The notes under the pieces: model-generated | What the model was told of the DNA's origin: nothing | What the model saw: only the letters and a program-made list of their open reading frames with translations | Databases searched by the model: none | Made by a program: the position numbers and the translations under genes | In this document: positions 1-9,247 of the stretch, in pieces | Position numbering within the stretch: position 1 is the stretch's first letter | Layout of the letters: every line of letters begins with the position of its first letter | DNA from: Pseudomonas viridiflava | GTDB lineage: Bacteria; Pseudomonadota; Gammaproteobacteria; Pseudomonadales; Pseudomonadaceae | DNA length: 64,000 nt | Direction of reading: 5' to 3' | Assembly (NCBI RefSeq): GCF_900601905.1 | Contig: NZ_UWFA01000449.1 | Span: 310,001 to 374,000, forward strand

Positions 1-92
1 GCCTTGTCGAAGAGCGCGGCGACCCACGTGAAGTGCTGGTCAAACCTCAGTCCGAGCGCCTGCAGCAGTTCCTTTCCGGCAGCCTCAAATAA
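1..92 (+). CDS. aotP: Arginine/histidine ABC transporter ATP-binding protein, C-terminal end (partial)
   Basis: Only the last 29 codons are present, read from base 3 to the TAA at 90-92. The peptide contains GDPREVLVKPQSERLQQF, the tail typical of HisP/AotP-type ATPases of amino-acid ABC importers. Its position directly before argR matches the Pseudomonas aot operon (aotJQMOP-argR), which imports arginine and ornithine. The call rests on a short match plus gene order, so a related HisP-family ATPase cannot be excluded. Confidence 0.75.
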   Translation, partial: LVEERGDPREVLVKPQSERLQQFLSGSLK

Positions 93-119
93 CGAAAACG
101 GTGCCTTTGAGAGCGGAAC

Positions 120-149
120 AGGTCATGCTGCGCGCCTGACGCATGACCT
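120..149 (+). other. Intergenic hairpin between aotP and argR
   Basis: Nine-base arms AGGTCATGC and GCATGACCT are separated by a 12-base loop. No T-run follows, so this is not a classical terminator. It could reduce read-through or protect the 3' end of the aot message ahead of argR; that role is inference. Confidence 0.4.
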
Positions 150-242
150 GCTTGCAGCCGTTTCAGCCTGGGTATCGCGATGCCCAACCCATAAGCTGTG
201 CAGACAGTTTCAACAACAGCGACACGTTCCGGATTGCCCGCC

Positions 243-1223
243 ATGACCGCCCATCGAATTGGTTTTCTGATTTGGCCCAGCACCAAAGCCCTGACCCTGG
301 CGCTGGCCGAGGAAGCCTTGCGCGTTGCTCAGCGCGTCCATCCGGAAGTGATCTACGAATTGTCTTTTCTGCAAGCCGAAGCGCCTGCCGAGGGCGCCTG
401 GCAATTGCCCGGCGAGCCGTGGGCCGGGCGCCTTGAAGGCTGTCAGAAACTGTTCCTGCTCGCCGATGAACCGCCAGCGGCCATGAGCCCTGCGCTGGGG
501 GGCGCCCTCAAGCAACTGGTGCGTGCCGGCTGTGTGATTGGCGGCTTGTCAGCCGGGGTTTATCCGTTGGCGCAACTGGGTTTGCTGGACGGATACCGCG
601 CGGCCGTGCACTGGCGCTGGCAGGATGATTTCAGTGAGCGCTTCCCCAAGGTGATTGCCACCAGCCACCTGTTTGACTGGGACCGGGATCGCCTGACGGC
701 CTGCGGCGGGATGTCTGTTCTCGATCTGTTGCTGGCCGTGCTGGCCCGCGACCATGGCGCTGAGCTGGCGGGTGCCGTCTCCGAAGAACTGGTGGTCGAG
801 CGCATTCGCGAAGGTGGCGAGCGCCAGCGCATTCCGTTGCAGAACCGACTGGGCTCCAGCCATCCGAAGCTGACTCAGGCAGTGCTGTTGATGGAAGCCA
901 ACATCGAAGAGCCATTGACCACTGACGAGATCGCCCAGCATGTCTGCGTATCGCGACGCCAGCTGGAGCGGATTTTCAAGCAGTACCTCAATCGCGTGCC
1001 GAGCCAGTACTACCTTGAACTACGCCTCAACAAGGCCCGGCAGATGCTGATGCAGACCAGCAAATCGATCATCCAGATCGGGTTGTCCTGCGGGTTCTCG
1101 TCTGGCCCGCACTTCTCCAGCGCCTACCGCAACTTCTTTGGCGCTACCCCCCGGGAAGATCGCAACCAGCGCCGCAGCAGCAGCCCGTTTGAGTTGTCGT
1201 CGGTGCCGGCCGAGCGGGGGTAA
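243..1223 (+). CDS. argR: ArgR, AraC-family arginine-responsive transcriptional regulator
   Basis: This 326-residue protein has an N-terminal DJ-1/PfpI (glutamine amidotransferase-like) sensory domain, with the nucleophile-elbow-like GGLSAGVYPLAQLG around residue 100. A C-terminal AraC double helix-turn-helix follows (TTDEIAQHVCVSRRQLERIF, then the second helix pair around IIQIGLSCGFSSGPHFS). This is the architecture of Pseudomonas ArgR, which activates aru and aot genes and represses arginine biosynthesis when arginine is present. The ATG at 243 (MTAHRIGF) is preferred over the GTG at 198 because it fits the usual length of about 329 residues. Its neighbours are aotP upstream and the aru operon downstream, both known ArgR targets in Pseudomonas. 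Confidence 0.93.
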   Translation: MTAHRIGFLIWPSTKALTLALAEEALRVAQRVHPEVIYELSFLQAEAPAEGAWQLPGEPWAGRLEGCQKLFLLADEPPAAMSPALGGALKQLVRAGCVIGGLSAGVYPLAQLGLLDGYRAAVHWRWQDDFSERFPKVIATSHLFDWDRDRLTACGGMSVLDLLLAVLARDHGAELAGAVSEELVVERIREGGERQRIPLQNRLGSSHPKLTQAVLLMEANIEEPLTTDEIAQHVCVSRRQLERIFKQYLNRVPSQYYLELRLNKARQMLMQTSKSIIQIGLSCGFSSGPHFSSAYRNFFGATPREDRNQRRSSSPFELSSVPAERG

Positions 1224-1250
1224 TGCCCGCAGGTTTTGCAAGCTTCCCTT

Positions 1251-1272
1251 GTGGGAGCGAGCCTGCTCCCAC
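1251..1272. repeat. Single REP element
   Basis: An imperfect palindrome starting GTGGGAGCGAGC and ending GCTCCCAC, of the REP class common in the P. fluorescens group. It sits just after the argR stop and may act as a weak transcript end. Confidence 0.7.
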
Positions 1273-1355
1273 AGGTTCCGCGTTCCAAATCATTACTCAT
1301 CTGTATCTGCAACTCTGCGCCCGCAACGTTTAAACTGCGCCTTTGCAACGCTATA

Positions 1356-1422
1356 TGTCGCATTGTCGACAGTCCGCGAAAAAGCCGGGTTTACCCTGTA
1401 ATAAGTTGTCGCTTGGCGGCAA
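1356..1422 (+). promoter_or_regulatory. ArgR operator region upstream of aruC
   Basis: The P. aeruginosa ArgR half-site is described as TGTCGC-N8-AA. An exact match lies at 1407-1422 (TGTCGC, TTGGCGGC, AA). A near match lies at 1356-1371 (TGTCGC-N8-CA), 51 bases upstream in the same orientation. The pair sits 80-145 bases before the aruC start, as expected for ArgR activation of the aru operon. Sites are read by eye; binding is inferred. Confidence 0.65.
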
Positions 1423-1500
1423 TGTCCGGGCGTGATCAGTCCTTACAATCTTCCCATCGCTCGCCACATTCAGGCGGGTGTTCCTTTTCAGGAGACTCCG

Positions 1501-2721
1501 ATGTCCGTTGAGCAAGCTGCGGTGCAACGTGCCGATTTCGACCAGGTAATGGTTCCCAATTACGCTCCAGCCGGTTTTATTCCGGTGCGTGGTGCGGGTT
1601 CCCGGGTCTGGGACCAGTCGGGCCGTGAACTGGTGGACCTCTCCGGCGGGATCGCCGTCAACGTGCTGGGCCACTGCCATCCGGCTCTGGTCGGTGCCTT
1701 GACTGAACAGGCCAACAACCTGTGGCACGTATCCAACGTCTTCACCAACGAGCCCGCCCTGCGGTTGGCTAAAAAGCTGGTGGACGCCACTTTCGCCGAG
1801 CGGGTGTTCTTCTGTAACTCCGGTGCCGAAGCCAACGAGGCCGCGTTCAAGCTGGCCCGTCGCGTTTCCCACGATCTGTATGGCCCGGAAAAATACGAAA
1901 TCATCGCCGCGCTCAACAGCTTCCACGGTCGCACCCTGTTCACTGTGACAGTCGGTGGCCAGTCGAAGTACTCCGATGGTTTCGGTCCGAAGATCACCGG
2001 CATTACTCACGTTCCGTTCAACGATCTGGCCGCACTGAAAGCCGCAGTCTCTGATAAGACCTGCGCCGTAGTGCTGGAACCGATTCAGGGCGAGGGCGGT
2101 GTTCTGCCTGCCGAACTGGAATACCTGCAAGGCGCCCGTGCCCTGTGCGACGAGCACAAGGCACTGCTGATTTTCGACGAAGTGCAGAGCGGCATGGGTC
2201 GTAGCGGTCAGCTGTTTGCCTACATGAATTACGGCGTGACGCCGGACATACTGTCCAGCGCCAAGAGCATCGGCGGCGGTTTCCCGATGGCGGCCATGCT
2301 GACCACCGAAAAACTCGCCAAGCACTTCGCCGTTGGCGTCCACGGCACCACTTATGGTGGCAATGCGCTGGCCTGTGCGGTGGGCAATGCGGTGATGGAC
2401 GTGGTTCATACCCAGGAAGTCCGTGACGGCGTAAAAGCCAAACACGCCAAGTTCCGCGCTCGTCTGGAAAAAATCGGCGAGCAATACGGCGTGTTCACTC
2501 AGGTTCGCGGTATGGGCCTGTTGATCGGCTGCGTGCTGAGCGACGCCTGGAAAGGCAAGGCCAAGGATTTCTTCACGGCAGCCGAGCAGCATGGCGTGAT
2601 GATTCTGCAAGCAGGTCCCGACGTGGTGCGCTTCGCGCCAAGCCTGGTGATCGAAGACGCGGACATTGACGAAGGCCTGGACCGCTTCGAGCGCGCCGTC
2701 GCCAAGCTGACCCAGGTTTAA
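1501..2721 (+). CDS. aruC: N-succinylornithine/acetylornithine aminotransferase AruC (AstC)
   Basis: A class-III PLP aminotransferase of 406 residues, the usual family length. Visible landmarks are the PLP aspartate segment IFDEVQSGMGRSG, the Schiff-base lysine in SSAKSIGGGFP, and GTTYGGNALACAV. It catalyses step 3 of the arginine succinyltransferase pathway, succinylornithine to succinylglutamate semialdehyde, and the same enzyme can serve biosynthesis with acetylornithine. The ATG at 1501 follows AGGAGA at good spacing. It is the first gene of the aru operon and carries the ArgR boxes upstream. Confidence 0.95.
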   Translation: MSVEQAAVQRADFDQVMVPNYAPAGFIPVRGAGSRVWDQSGRELVDLSGGIAVNVLGHCHPALVGALTEQANNLWHVSNVFTNEPALRLAKKLVDATFAERVFFCNSGAEANEAAFKLARRVSHDLYGPEKYEIIAALNSFHGRTLFTVTVGGQSKYSDGFGPKITGITHVPFNDLAALKAAVSDKTCAVVLEPIQGEGGVLPAELEYLQGARALCDEHKALLIFDEVQSGMGRSGQLFAYMNYGVTPDILSSAKSIGGGFPMAAMLTTEKLAKHFAVGVHGTTYGGNALACAVGNAVMDVVHTQEVRDGVKAKHAKFRARLEKIGEQYGVFTQVRGMGLLIGCVLSDAWKGKAKDFFTAAEQHGVMILQAGPDVVRFAPSLVIEDADIDEGLDRFERAVAKLTQV

Positions 2722-2828
2722 GCCCTGAACCTTTGAGCTTCAGGCGTGAGCTTGGAGCCGTCTCTATGCCTTTTTTGGCATTTTTCTGTGCCGGTTCAAC
2801 CGGTCTGTTTATGGTAAGGAGTGGCACC

Positions 2829-3860
2829 ATGCTCGTAATGCGCCCCGCGCAAATGGCTGATCTGGCGGAGGTTCAACGCCTCGCCGCCGACAGCCCGATC
2901 GGTGTCACGTCCTTGCCCGACGACGCTGGCCGCCTGAGCGACAAGATCGCGGCATCGGAAGCGTCGTTCGCTGCGGAAGTCAGCTTCAACGGCGAAGAGA
3001 CCTACTTTTTTGTCCTTGAAGACAGTGAAACCGGACGTCTGGTGGGCTGCTCCGGGATTGTCGCTTCGGCAGGTTATTCCGAGCCTTTCTACAGTTTTCG
3101 CAACGAGACTTTCGTTCACGCCTCTCGTGAACTGAAAATCCACAACAAAATTCACGTGCTCTCTCAATGCCACGACCTGACCGGCAATAGTCTGCTGACC
3201 AGTTTTTACGTGGTGCCGGAACTGGTCGGCAGCGCTTGGTCGGAGCTTAATTCCCGTGGCCGACTGCTGTTCGTCGCCAGCCACCCTGAACGCTTCGCTG
3301 ATTCGGTGGTGACGGAAATCGTTGGTTACAGCGATGAAAATGGCGATTCGCCGTTCTGGGACGCCATTGGCCGTAACTTCTTCGATCTCAATTACGCTGC
3401 TGCCGAACGCTTGTGCGGACTAAAAAGTCGCACCTTCCTGGCCGAGTTGATGCCTCATTACCCGATCTATGTGCCGCTGCTGCCAGACGCCGCCCAGGAA
3501 GCCATGGGCCAGGTGCATCCGCGAGCGCAGATCACCTTCGACATTCTCATGCGCGAGGGTTTCGAAACCGATCACTACATCGACATCTTCGACGGTGGGC
3601 CGACCTTGCACGCTCGGGTCTCCGGGATCCGCTCCATCGCCCAGAGCCGTCTGGTGCCGGTCAAAATCGACCCGGATCACACCACTGATACCGGCTCCGG
3701 TGGCCGTCTGTATCTGGTCGCCAATGGCCTGCTTCAAGATTACCGGGCGATTCTGCTGGAACTCGACTGGGCTCCGGGCAAGCCGGTGCCGCTGAGTCTG
3801 GCGGCGGCCGAAGCGCTGGGTGTTGGCGAAGGTGCCAGCGTGCGGGTTGTGGCGGTCTGA
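2829..3860 (+). CDS. aruF: Arginine/ornithine N-succinyltransferase, alpha subunit AruF
   Basis: A 343-residue AstA-family acyltransferase. It succinylates arginine or ornithine with succinyl-CoA, the first step of the AST pathway; in Pseudomonas the enzyme is a heteromer of AruF and AruG. Family segments seen include MRPAQMADLAEVQRLA at the start, FFVLEDSETGRLVGCSGI, and the ELMPHYPIYVPLLP and YIDIFDGGPTLHA regions near the C-terminus. The ATG at 2829 has an AAGGAG eight bases upstream, better than longer in-frame starts. It is paralogous to aruG directly downstream. Confidence 0.94.
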   Translation: MLVMRPAQMADLAEVQRLAADSPIGVTSLPDDAGRLSDKIAASEASFAAEVSFNGEETYFFVLEDSETGRLVGCSGIVASAGYSEPFYSFRNETFVHASRELKIHNKIHVLSQCHDLTGNSLLTSFYVVPELVGSAWSELNSRGRLLFVASHPERFADSVVTEIVGYSDENGDSPFWDAIGRNFFDLNYAAAERLCGLKSRTFLAELMPHYPIYVPLLPDAAQEAMGQVHPRAQITFDILMREGFETDHYIDIFDGGPTLHARVSGIRSIAQSRLVPVKIDPDHTTDTGSGGRLYLVANGLLQDYRAILLELDWAPGKPVPLSLAAAEALGVGEGASVRVVAV

Positions 3861-3935
3861 TACGCGGTTGATGCGTGAATTGCAGGTTTAGCGAGTTTCG
3901 CCGGTTCCCGCGGGAACCGGCATTGAGGAGATAGC

Positions 3936-4961
3936 ATGATCGTTCGTCCTGTAAGCAGCAGTGATCTGCCCGCGCTGATCGAGTTGGCGCGCAGTACAGG
4001 CGCCGGCCTGACGACTTTGCCTGCCAATGAAGAGCGTCTGGCCCATCGGGTTGGCTGGGCCGAGAAGACCTTTCGCGGCGAGGCCGGGCGCGGCGATGCC
4101 GATTACCTGTTTGTGCTCGAAGACGACGACGGCCGCGTGGTGGGCATCTCGGCTATCGCGGGTGCGGTAGGCCTGCGTGAGCCCTGGTACAACTACCGGG
4201 TAGGCCTGACGGTGAGCGCATCGCAGGAGCTGAACATTTATCGGGAGATCCCGACGCTGTTTCTGGCCAATGACCTGACCGGTAATTCCGAATTGTGCTC
4301 GCTGTTTTTGCACAGCGACTTCCGCAATGGCCTCAACGGTCGCTTGCTGGCCAAGGCGCGGATGCTGTTCATCGCCGAGTTTCCGCAATTGTTCGGCAAA
4401 AAAATCATTGCCGAGATGCGCGGCATGTCCGATGAAAATGGCCGCTCGCCGTTCTGGGAGAGCCTTGGCCGACATTTCTTCAAGATGGAATTCAGTCAGG
4501 CGGATTACCTGACAGGCGTCGGCAACAAGGCCTTTATCGCCGAGTTGATGCCCAAGTTTCCGCTGTATTCGTGCTTCCTCTCCGAAGATGCGCGCAACGT
4601 GATCGGCCGGGTTCACGCCGATACCGAACCTGCGCTGACGATGCTCAAGGCCGAAGGTTTCAGCTACCAGGGTTACGTCGATATTTTCGACGCAGGCCCT
4701 GCGGTGGAGTGCGAAACCGCCAAGATCCGCGCTGTGCGGGACAGTCAGCCGCTGGTTTTGGCGATCGGGACACCGGGTGACGATGCGCCGCCATTTCTGA
4801 TCCATAACCGTCGACGCGAGGATTGCCGGATTACCGTAGCGGCGGCGCGTTTTGCCGCTGGCACGCTGGTGGTCGACCCGGCCACCGCCAAGCGTTTGCG
4901 CCTCAGCGCGGGCGACAGTGTTCGCGCCGTGCCGTTGTCGCCTGGCCGGGAGCCCAACTGA
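3936..4961 (+). CDS. aruG: Arginine/ornithine N-succinyltransferase, beta subunit AruG
   Basis: A 341-residue AstA-family protein clearly related to AruF: MIVRPVSSSDLPALIELA at the start, then LFVLEDDDGRVVGISAI, SDENGRSPFWESLGRHFF and GYVDIFDAGPAVE. It pairs with AruF in the heteromeric succinyltransferase. The ATG at 3936 is preceded by GAGGAGA. Its TGA overlaps the aruD ATG (TGATG), which suggests translational coupling. Confidence 0.94.
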   Translation: MIVRPVSSSDLPALIELARSTGAGLTTLPANEERLAHRVGWAEKTFRGEAGRGDADYLFVLEDDDGRVVGISAIAGAVGLREPWYNYRVGLTVSASQELNIYREIPTLFLANDLTGNSELCSLFLHSDFRNGLNGRLLAKARMLFIAEFPQLFGKKIIAEMRGMSDENGRSPFWESLGRHFFKMEFSQADYLTGVGNKAFIAELMPKFPLYSCFLSEDARNVIGRVHADTEPALTMLKAEGFSYQGYVDIFDAGPAVECETAKIRAVRDSQPLVLAIGTPGDDAPPFLIHNRRREDCRITVAAARFAAGTLVVDPATAKRLRLSAGDSVRAVPLSPGREPN

Positions 4962-6427
4962 TGAACACGCTTTATATTGCGGGAGCCTGGCATGCCGGGC
5001 AGGGCGAGGCGTTTGAATCGCTGAATCCGGTAAGCCAGCAGGTGGTGTGGGCCGGGCAAGGTGCCAATGCCGAGCAGGTTGATCAGGCCATGCGGGCTGC
5101 GCGACAGGCGTTCCCGAGCTGGGCGAAACGCACCCTGGATGAGCGCATCAGCGTACTGGAAGCCTTTGCCGTCAGCCTGAAAGCTCATGCTGACGAACTT
5201 GCCCATTGCATCGGAGAGGAAACCGGCAAGCCACTGTGGGAATCGGCCACTGAAGTGACCAGCATGGTCAACAAGGTCGCCATCTCGGTTCAAAGCTACC
5301 GCGAGCGCACGGGCGAGAAGAGCGGCCCTCTGGGCGACGCCACCGCCGTGTTGCGTCACAAGCCCCATGGTGTGGTGGCGGTGTTCGGCCCGTACAACTT
5401 CCCGGGCCATTTACCCAACGGCCATATCGTCCCGGCCTTGCTGGCGGGCAACGCCGTGTTGTTCAAACCCAGCGAGCTGACGCCGAAAGTGGCTGAGCTG
5501 ACGGTTAAATGCTGGATCGAAGCCGGGTTGCCTGAGGGCGTCCTTAACCTGCTGCAAGGCGGTCGGGAAACCGGCATTGCCCTGGCCGCCAATCCAGGCA
5601 TCGACGGCTTGTTCTTTACCGGGTCGAGCCGCACCGGCAATGCGCTGCATCAGCAGTTCGCCGGTCGTCCGGACAAAATCCTCGCCCTGGAAATGGGTGG
5701 CAATAACCCGTTGCTGGTGGATCAGGTGGCGGACGTCGAGGCCGCGGTTTACACGGTGATCCAGTCGGCTTTCATTTCTGCCGGACAACGCTGCACCTGC
5801 GCTCGTCGCCTGCTGGTACCCGAAGGGGCGTGGGGTGATGCGTTTATCGAGCGGCTGGTGCAGGTCACTCGCAACATAGAAGTGGGTGCGTTCGATCAGC
5901 AACCACCGCCGTTCATGGGTTCGGTGATTTCCCTGCACGCCGCTGACGCACTGCTCGCGGCGCAAGAACAATTGCTGGCCAACGGTGCCCTGGCGCTGCT
6001 GGAAATGACTCAGCCACTGGCCACGGCGGCATTGTTGACGCCGGGCATCCTGGACGTCACCGCGCTCAGTGACCCGCTCGACGAAGAACTTTTCGGGCCG
6101 TTGCTGCAGGTGATTCGCTACGTTGATTTCGACAGCGCGATTGCGCTGGCCAACGATACGCAATATGGGTTGGCGGCGGGTTTGCTGTCCGATTCCGAGG
6201 CGCGCTACCAGCAGTTCTGGCTGGAGAGCCGTGCGGGCATCGTCAACTGGAACAAACAACTGACCGGTGCCGCCAGCAGTGCGCCGTTCGGCGGCGTGGG
6301 CGCATCGGGCAACCATCGCGCCAGCGCCTACTATGCGGCCGATTATTGCGCTTACCCGGTGGCATCACTGGAAAGCAGCAGCCTGACCTTGCCAGCGACA
6401 CTGACGCCAGGGGTGCGGTTGGGGTGA
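4961..6427 (+). CDS. aruD: Succinylglutamate semialdehyde dehydrogenase AruD (AstD)
   Basis: A 488-residue NAD(P)-dependent aldehyde dehydrogenase, exactly the AstD family length. It oxidises N-succinylglutamate 5-semialdehyde to succinylglutamate, step 4 of the pathway. The catalytic cysteine lies in FISAGQRCTCARR and the general-base glutamate in LALEMGGNNP. The cofactor-loop segment FTGSSRTGNALHQQF is intact. The ATG at 4961 overlaps the aruG stop; the longer frame from 4823 runs inside aruG and is not needed. Confidence 0.95.
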   Translation: MNTLYIAGAWHAGQGEAFESLNPVSQQVVWAGQGANAEQVDQAMRAARQAFPSWAKRTLDERISVLEAFAVSLKAHADELAHCIGEETGKPLWESATEVTSMVNKVAISVQSYRERTGEKSGPLGDATAVLRHKPHGVVAVFGPYNFPGHLPNGHIVPALLAGNAVLFKPSELTPKVAELTVKCWIEAGLPEGVLNLLQGGRETGIALAANPGIDGLFFTGSSRTGNALHQQFAGRPDKILALEMGGNNPLLVDQVADVEAAVYTVIQSAFISAGQRCTCARRLLVPEGAWGDAFIERLVQVTRNIEVGAFDQQPPPFMGSVISLHAADALLAAQEQLLANGALALLEMTQPLATAALLTPGILDVTALSDPLDEELFGPLLQVIRYVDFDSAIALANDTQYGLAAGLLSDSEARYQQFWLESRAGIVNWNKQLTGAASSAPFGGVGASGNHRASAYYAADYCAYPVASLESSSLTLPATLTPGVRLG

Positions 6428-6435
6428 AACACCTC

Positions 6436-6461
6436 GTGGGACCGGCTAAAGCCGGTCCCAC
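6436..6461. repeat. REP-like perfect inverted repeat between aruD and aruB
   Basis: Twelve-base arms GTGGGACCGGCT and AGCCGGTCCCAC with a two-base AA spacer. The GTGGGA ends resemble REP elements, though the core differs from the main REP type in this window. It could stabilise the upstream part of the aru transcript; no T-run is present, so it need not stop transcription. Confidence 0.6.
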
Positions 6462-6537
6462 CCAGACTGCACAGACATCTGCTGGCAGACACGGAATTTC
6501 CAGCCGGTGATAAAAATAGATCCACGGAGCCGAGCCG

Positions 6538-7884
6538 ATGAAAGCATACGAAGTCAATTTTGACGGCCTGGTCGGGCCGACTCACAACTACGGCGGGTTG
6601 TCTTACGGTAACGTCGCCTCCCAGAGCAATTGCCAGCAAGCTTCCAATCCTCGCGAAGCCGCGCTGCAAGGCCTGGCAAAGATGAAGGCGTTGATGGAGA
6701 TGGGCTTCGTGCAGGGTGTACTGGCCCCTCAGGAACGTCCGGACGTGGCGGGTTTGCGCAAACTGGGCTTTGCCGGTTCAGACGCGCAGGTCATTGAACA
6801 CGCAGCGAAGCAGGCCATGCCGTTGCTGGCTGCCAGTTGCTCGGCGTCCAGCATGTGGGTCGCCAATGCCGCCACCGTCAGCCCGAGTGCCGATACCGCT
6901 GATGGCCGGGTGCATTTCACCGCTGCGAATCTGGCGTGCAAATATCACCGCAGCATCGAGCATCCGACCACCAGCCGCGTGCTGGGAGCGATGTTTGCTG
7001 ATCAGCAGCATTTCGCCCATCACAGCGCTTTGCCTTCGGTGACCCAATTCGGTGACGAAGGCGCAGCCAACCACACCCGTTTGTGCCGCGACTATGGCGA
7101 GGCGGGTGTCGAGTTTTTCGTGTTTGGTCGCAGTGCGTTTGATGGCCGCTACCCGGAGCCGCAGAAATACCCGGCGCGCCAGACCCTGGAAGCGTCACAA
7201 GCCGTCGCGCGTCTGCACGGCCTGAGCGAAAGCGGCGTGGTCTACGGCCAGCAGAACCCGGCAGTGATCGATCAGGGCGTGTTTCACAATGACGTGATCG
7301 CAGTTGGCAACGGCGAAGTGCTGTTCTGTCACGAGGACGCCTTCCTCCATACCGAGCGGCTGCTGGGCGAACTGCAGGACAAGCTGGGTCGTTGTGGCGC
7401 TCAGCTCAAGGCCATCCGCGTGCCCCGCGCCGAAGTCTCGGTCGAAGACGCGGTGCGTTCCTACCTTTTCAACAGCCAGCTGTTGTTGCGCGCTGACGGC
7501 TCGATGCTGTTGATCGTGCCCGAAGAGTGCCGCAGCAACGAGCGAGTCTGGCGTTACCTGCAAGGGCTGCTGGCGGGCTCCGGGCCGATCCGTGAGGTCA
7601 AGGTGTTCGACCTCAAGCAAAGCATGCAGAACGGCGGTGGTCCTGCTTGCCTGCGTCTTCGCGTCGCGCTCAATGAAACCGAGCTGGCGGCCGTCAACCC
7701 AGGGGTTATCATGAACGCGCCGTTGTACGCCACGCTGACGCAATGGGTCGACAGACACTACCGCGATCGCATGAGCGAGGACGACCTGGCCGACCCGCAA
7801 TTGTTGTTTGAATGCCGCACGGCACTGGATGAACTGACGCAAATCCTTAAACTGGGCGCGGTCTATCCTTTCCAACTTGTCTGA
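6538..7884 (+). CDS. aruB: N-succinylarginine dihydrolase AruB (AstB)
   Basis: A 448-residue enzyme of the guanidine-modifying superfamily. It hydrolyses succinylarginine to succinylornithine, two ammonia and CO2, step 2 of the AST pathway. Markers are the N-terminal FDGLVGPTHNYGGLSYGN, the FHNDVIAVGNGEVLF segment around the catalytic histidine, and the nucleophilic cysteine in NGGGPACLRLRVALNE. It starts at an ATG with GGAG upstream. It is separated from aruD by about 110 bases containing the REP-like hairpin. Confidence 0.95.
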   Translation: MKAYEVNFDGLVGPTHNYGGLSYGNVASQSNCQQASNPREAALQGLAKMKALMEMGFVQGVLAPQERPDVAGLRKLGFAGSDAQVIEHAAKQAMPLLAASCSASSMWVANAATVSPSADTADGRVHFTAANLACKYHRSIEHPTTSRVLGAMFADQQHFAHHSALPSVTQFGDEGAANHTRLCRDYGEAGVEFFVFGRSAFDGRYPEPQKYPARQTLEASQAVARLHGLSESGVVYGQQNPAVIDQGVFHNDVIAVGNGEVLFCHEDAFLHTERLLGELQDKLGRCGAQLKAIRVPRAEVSVEDAVRSYLFNSQLLLRADGSMLLIVPEECRSNERVWRYLQGLLAGSGPIREVKVFDLKQSMQNGGGPACLRLRVALNETELAAVNPGVIMNAPLYATLTQWVDRHYRDRMSEDDLADPQLLFECRTALDELTQILKLGAVYPFQLV

Positions 7885-7902
7885 ACCTAGAGAATCCCGA
7901 TC

Positions 7903-8190
7903 ATGAGCGACACCCTGCAACTCATCCTTGAAGACACCGATGGCACCCAGCTGGAAACCTCCTGCACCCGCGTCGCCGTCATGTGGCAGGGCAAGGAACT
8001 GTGGATCCAGCACGACGGCCGCGGCCAGTTGCTGATCGGCGTTGACGTTGAAGAAGGCGACGCCGAATACGCCAACCTGCTGCTGCGTCCACTGGCCACC
8101 AACCTGGTCAGCCTGCAGCTGGAAATGGAACCTGCCGACGTGGGTGACGAGCAAGAGCATGTCCACGGTCCGGACTGCCAACACGACTGA
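7903..8190 (+). CDS. Conserved hypothetical protein inside the aru operon
   Basis: A 95-residue acidic protein with no signal peptide or membrane segment. It carries VAVMWQGKELWIQHDG and a His-rich tail (EHVHGPDCQHD). Pseudomonas genomes keep a small gene of this kind between aruB and aruE (PA0900 in P. aeruginosa by position, from memory). Its spacing of 18 bases after aruB implies co-transcription. The histidine/cysteine tail could bind metal, for instance near the zinc enzyme AruE, but that is a guess. No function is assigned. Confidence 0.75.
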   Translation: MSDTLQLILEDTDGTQLETSCTRVAVMWQGKELWIQHDGRGQLLIGVDVEEGDAEYANLLLRPLATNLVSLQLEMEPADVGDEQEHVHGPDCQHD

Positions 8191-8230
8191 TCAAGTCTTT
8201 CCTGATTGAGCCTTGAAGGAACCACTGCCC

Positions 8231-9235
8231 ATGCTCGCCCTCGGCAAATTGCTTGACCTGACCCTGGCTGGACGTGAACCAGCGGAAAAGACTCAAACGA
8301 CTGTCGGTGGCGTGCGCCTGCGCTGGCTGAGTGAAGGCGCGCTGGAAGTCCGGCCGCCGGAAGGCCAGGACACCGGCATGGATTTGCTGCTGTCGGCTGG
8401 CATTCATGGCAACGAGACTGCACCCATCGAGTTGCTGGACGACTTGATCCGCAGCATCGCCCGCAGCGAATTGAAGCCGCGGGCACGTATTCTTTTTCTG
8501 TTTGGCAACCCCGAGGCCATGCGTCGGGGAGAGCGTTATGTCGAGCAGGATGTAAACCGGCTGTTCAATGGCCGACACGAGCTCAGCGGTGGCCCGGAGG
8601 CGTTGCGCGCCTGCGAACTGGAGCGGCTGGCGGCGACGTTTTTCAGCCTGCCGGATCGCTACCGTGTGCATTACGATCTGCATACCGCTATTCGCGGTTC
8701 GAAGATCGAGCAATTCGCCCTGTACCCCTGGAAAGAAGGTCGCTCGCATTCCCGTCAGCAACTGGCCCGGCTGCGCGCGGCAGGCATGCAGGCGGTGCTG
8801 TTGCAGAACAAGCCGTCCATCGTGTTCAGCGCTTACACCTACGACAAGCTGGGCGCGGAATCTTTCACCCTGGAGCTGGGCAAGGCGCGACCGTTCGGCC
8901 AAAACGCCGAGGTCGACCTGACGCTGCTGCGCACGCGCCTGCAGCAAATGATCGAAGGCACCGAGCCTGATCTGGACGACAGCCTCGACGGTTTGCAACT
9001 GTTCAGCGTGGCGCGGGAAATCATCAAGCGCAGTGACGGCTTCAGAATGCACCTGCCCCTGGAGGTGGAAAACTTCTCGCCGCTGGCCAAGGGTTACCTG
9101 CTGGCCGATGACGGTGATTCACGCTGGGTCGTGGAGGAGCAGGGGGCGAGGATCATCTTCCCCAATCCCAGGGTGCAGATCGGCTTGCGGGCGGGGATAT
9201 TGATTGTGCCTGCGTCGGCGGATGGGTTGATCTAG
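8231..9235 (+). CDS. aruE: Succinylglutamate desuccinylase AruE (AstE)
   Basis: A 334-residue zinc-dependent AstE/aspartoacylase-family hydrolase, the last enzyme of the pathway; it releases glutamate and succinate. Zinc ligands are visible in SAGIHGNETAP (His and Glu) and in HYDLHTAIRGS (His); FGNPEAMRRGERYVEQDVNR is also typical. The ATG at 8231 has AAGGA ten bases upstream and is preferred to the TTG at 8213. It is the last gene of the operon and is followed by a REPIN. Confidence 0.94.
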   Translation: MLALGKLLDLTLAGREPAEKTQTTVGGVRLRWLSEGALEVRPPEGQDTGMDLLLSAGIHGNETAPIELLDDLIRSIARSELKPRARILFLFGNPEAMRRGERYVEQDVNRLFNGRHELSGGPEALRACELERLAATFFSLPDRYRVHYDLHTAIRGSKIEQFALYPWKEGRSHSRQQLARLRAAGMQAVLLQNKPSIVFSAYTYDKLGAESFTLELGKARPFGQNAEVDLTLLRTRLQQMIEGTEPDLDDSLDGLQLFSVAREIIKRSDGFRMHLPLEVENFSPLAKGYLLADDGDSRWVVEEQGARIIFPNPRVQIGLRAGILIVPASADGLI

Positions 9236-9247
9236 AAGCTGATCAAT

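Noticed and set aside
1351..2610. 419-codon antisense frame over aruC
   Set aside because: It is a shadow of a well-conserved aminotransferase gene and covers the aruC promoter.
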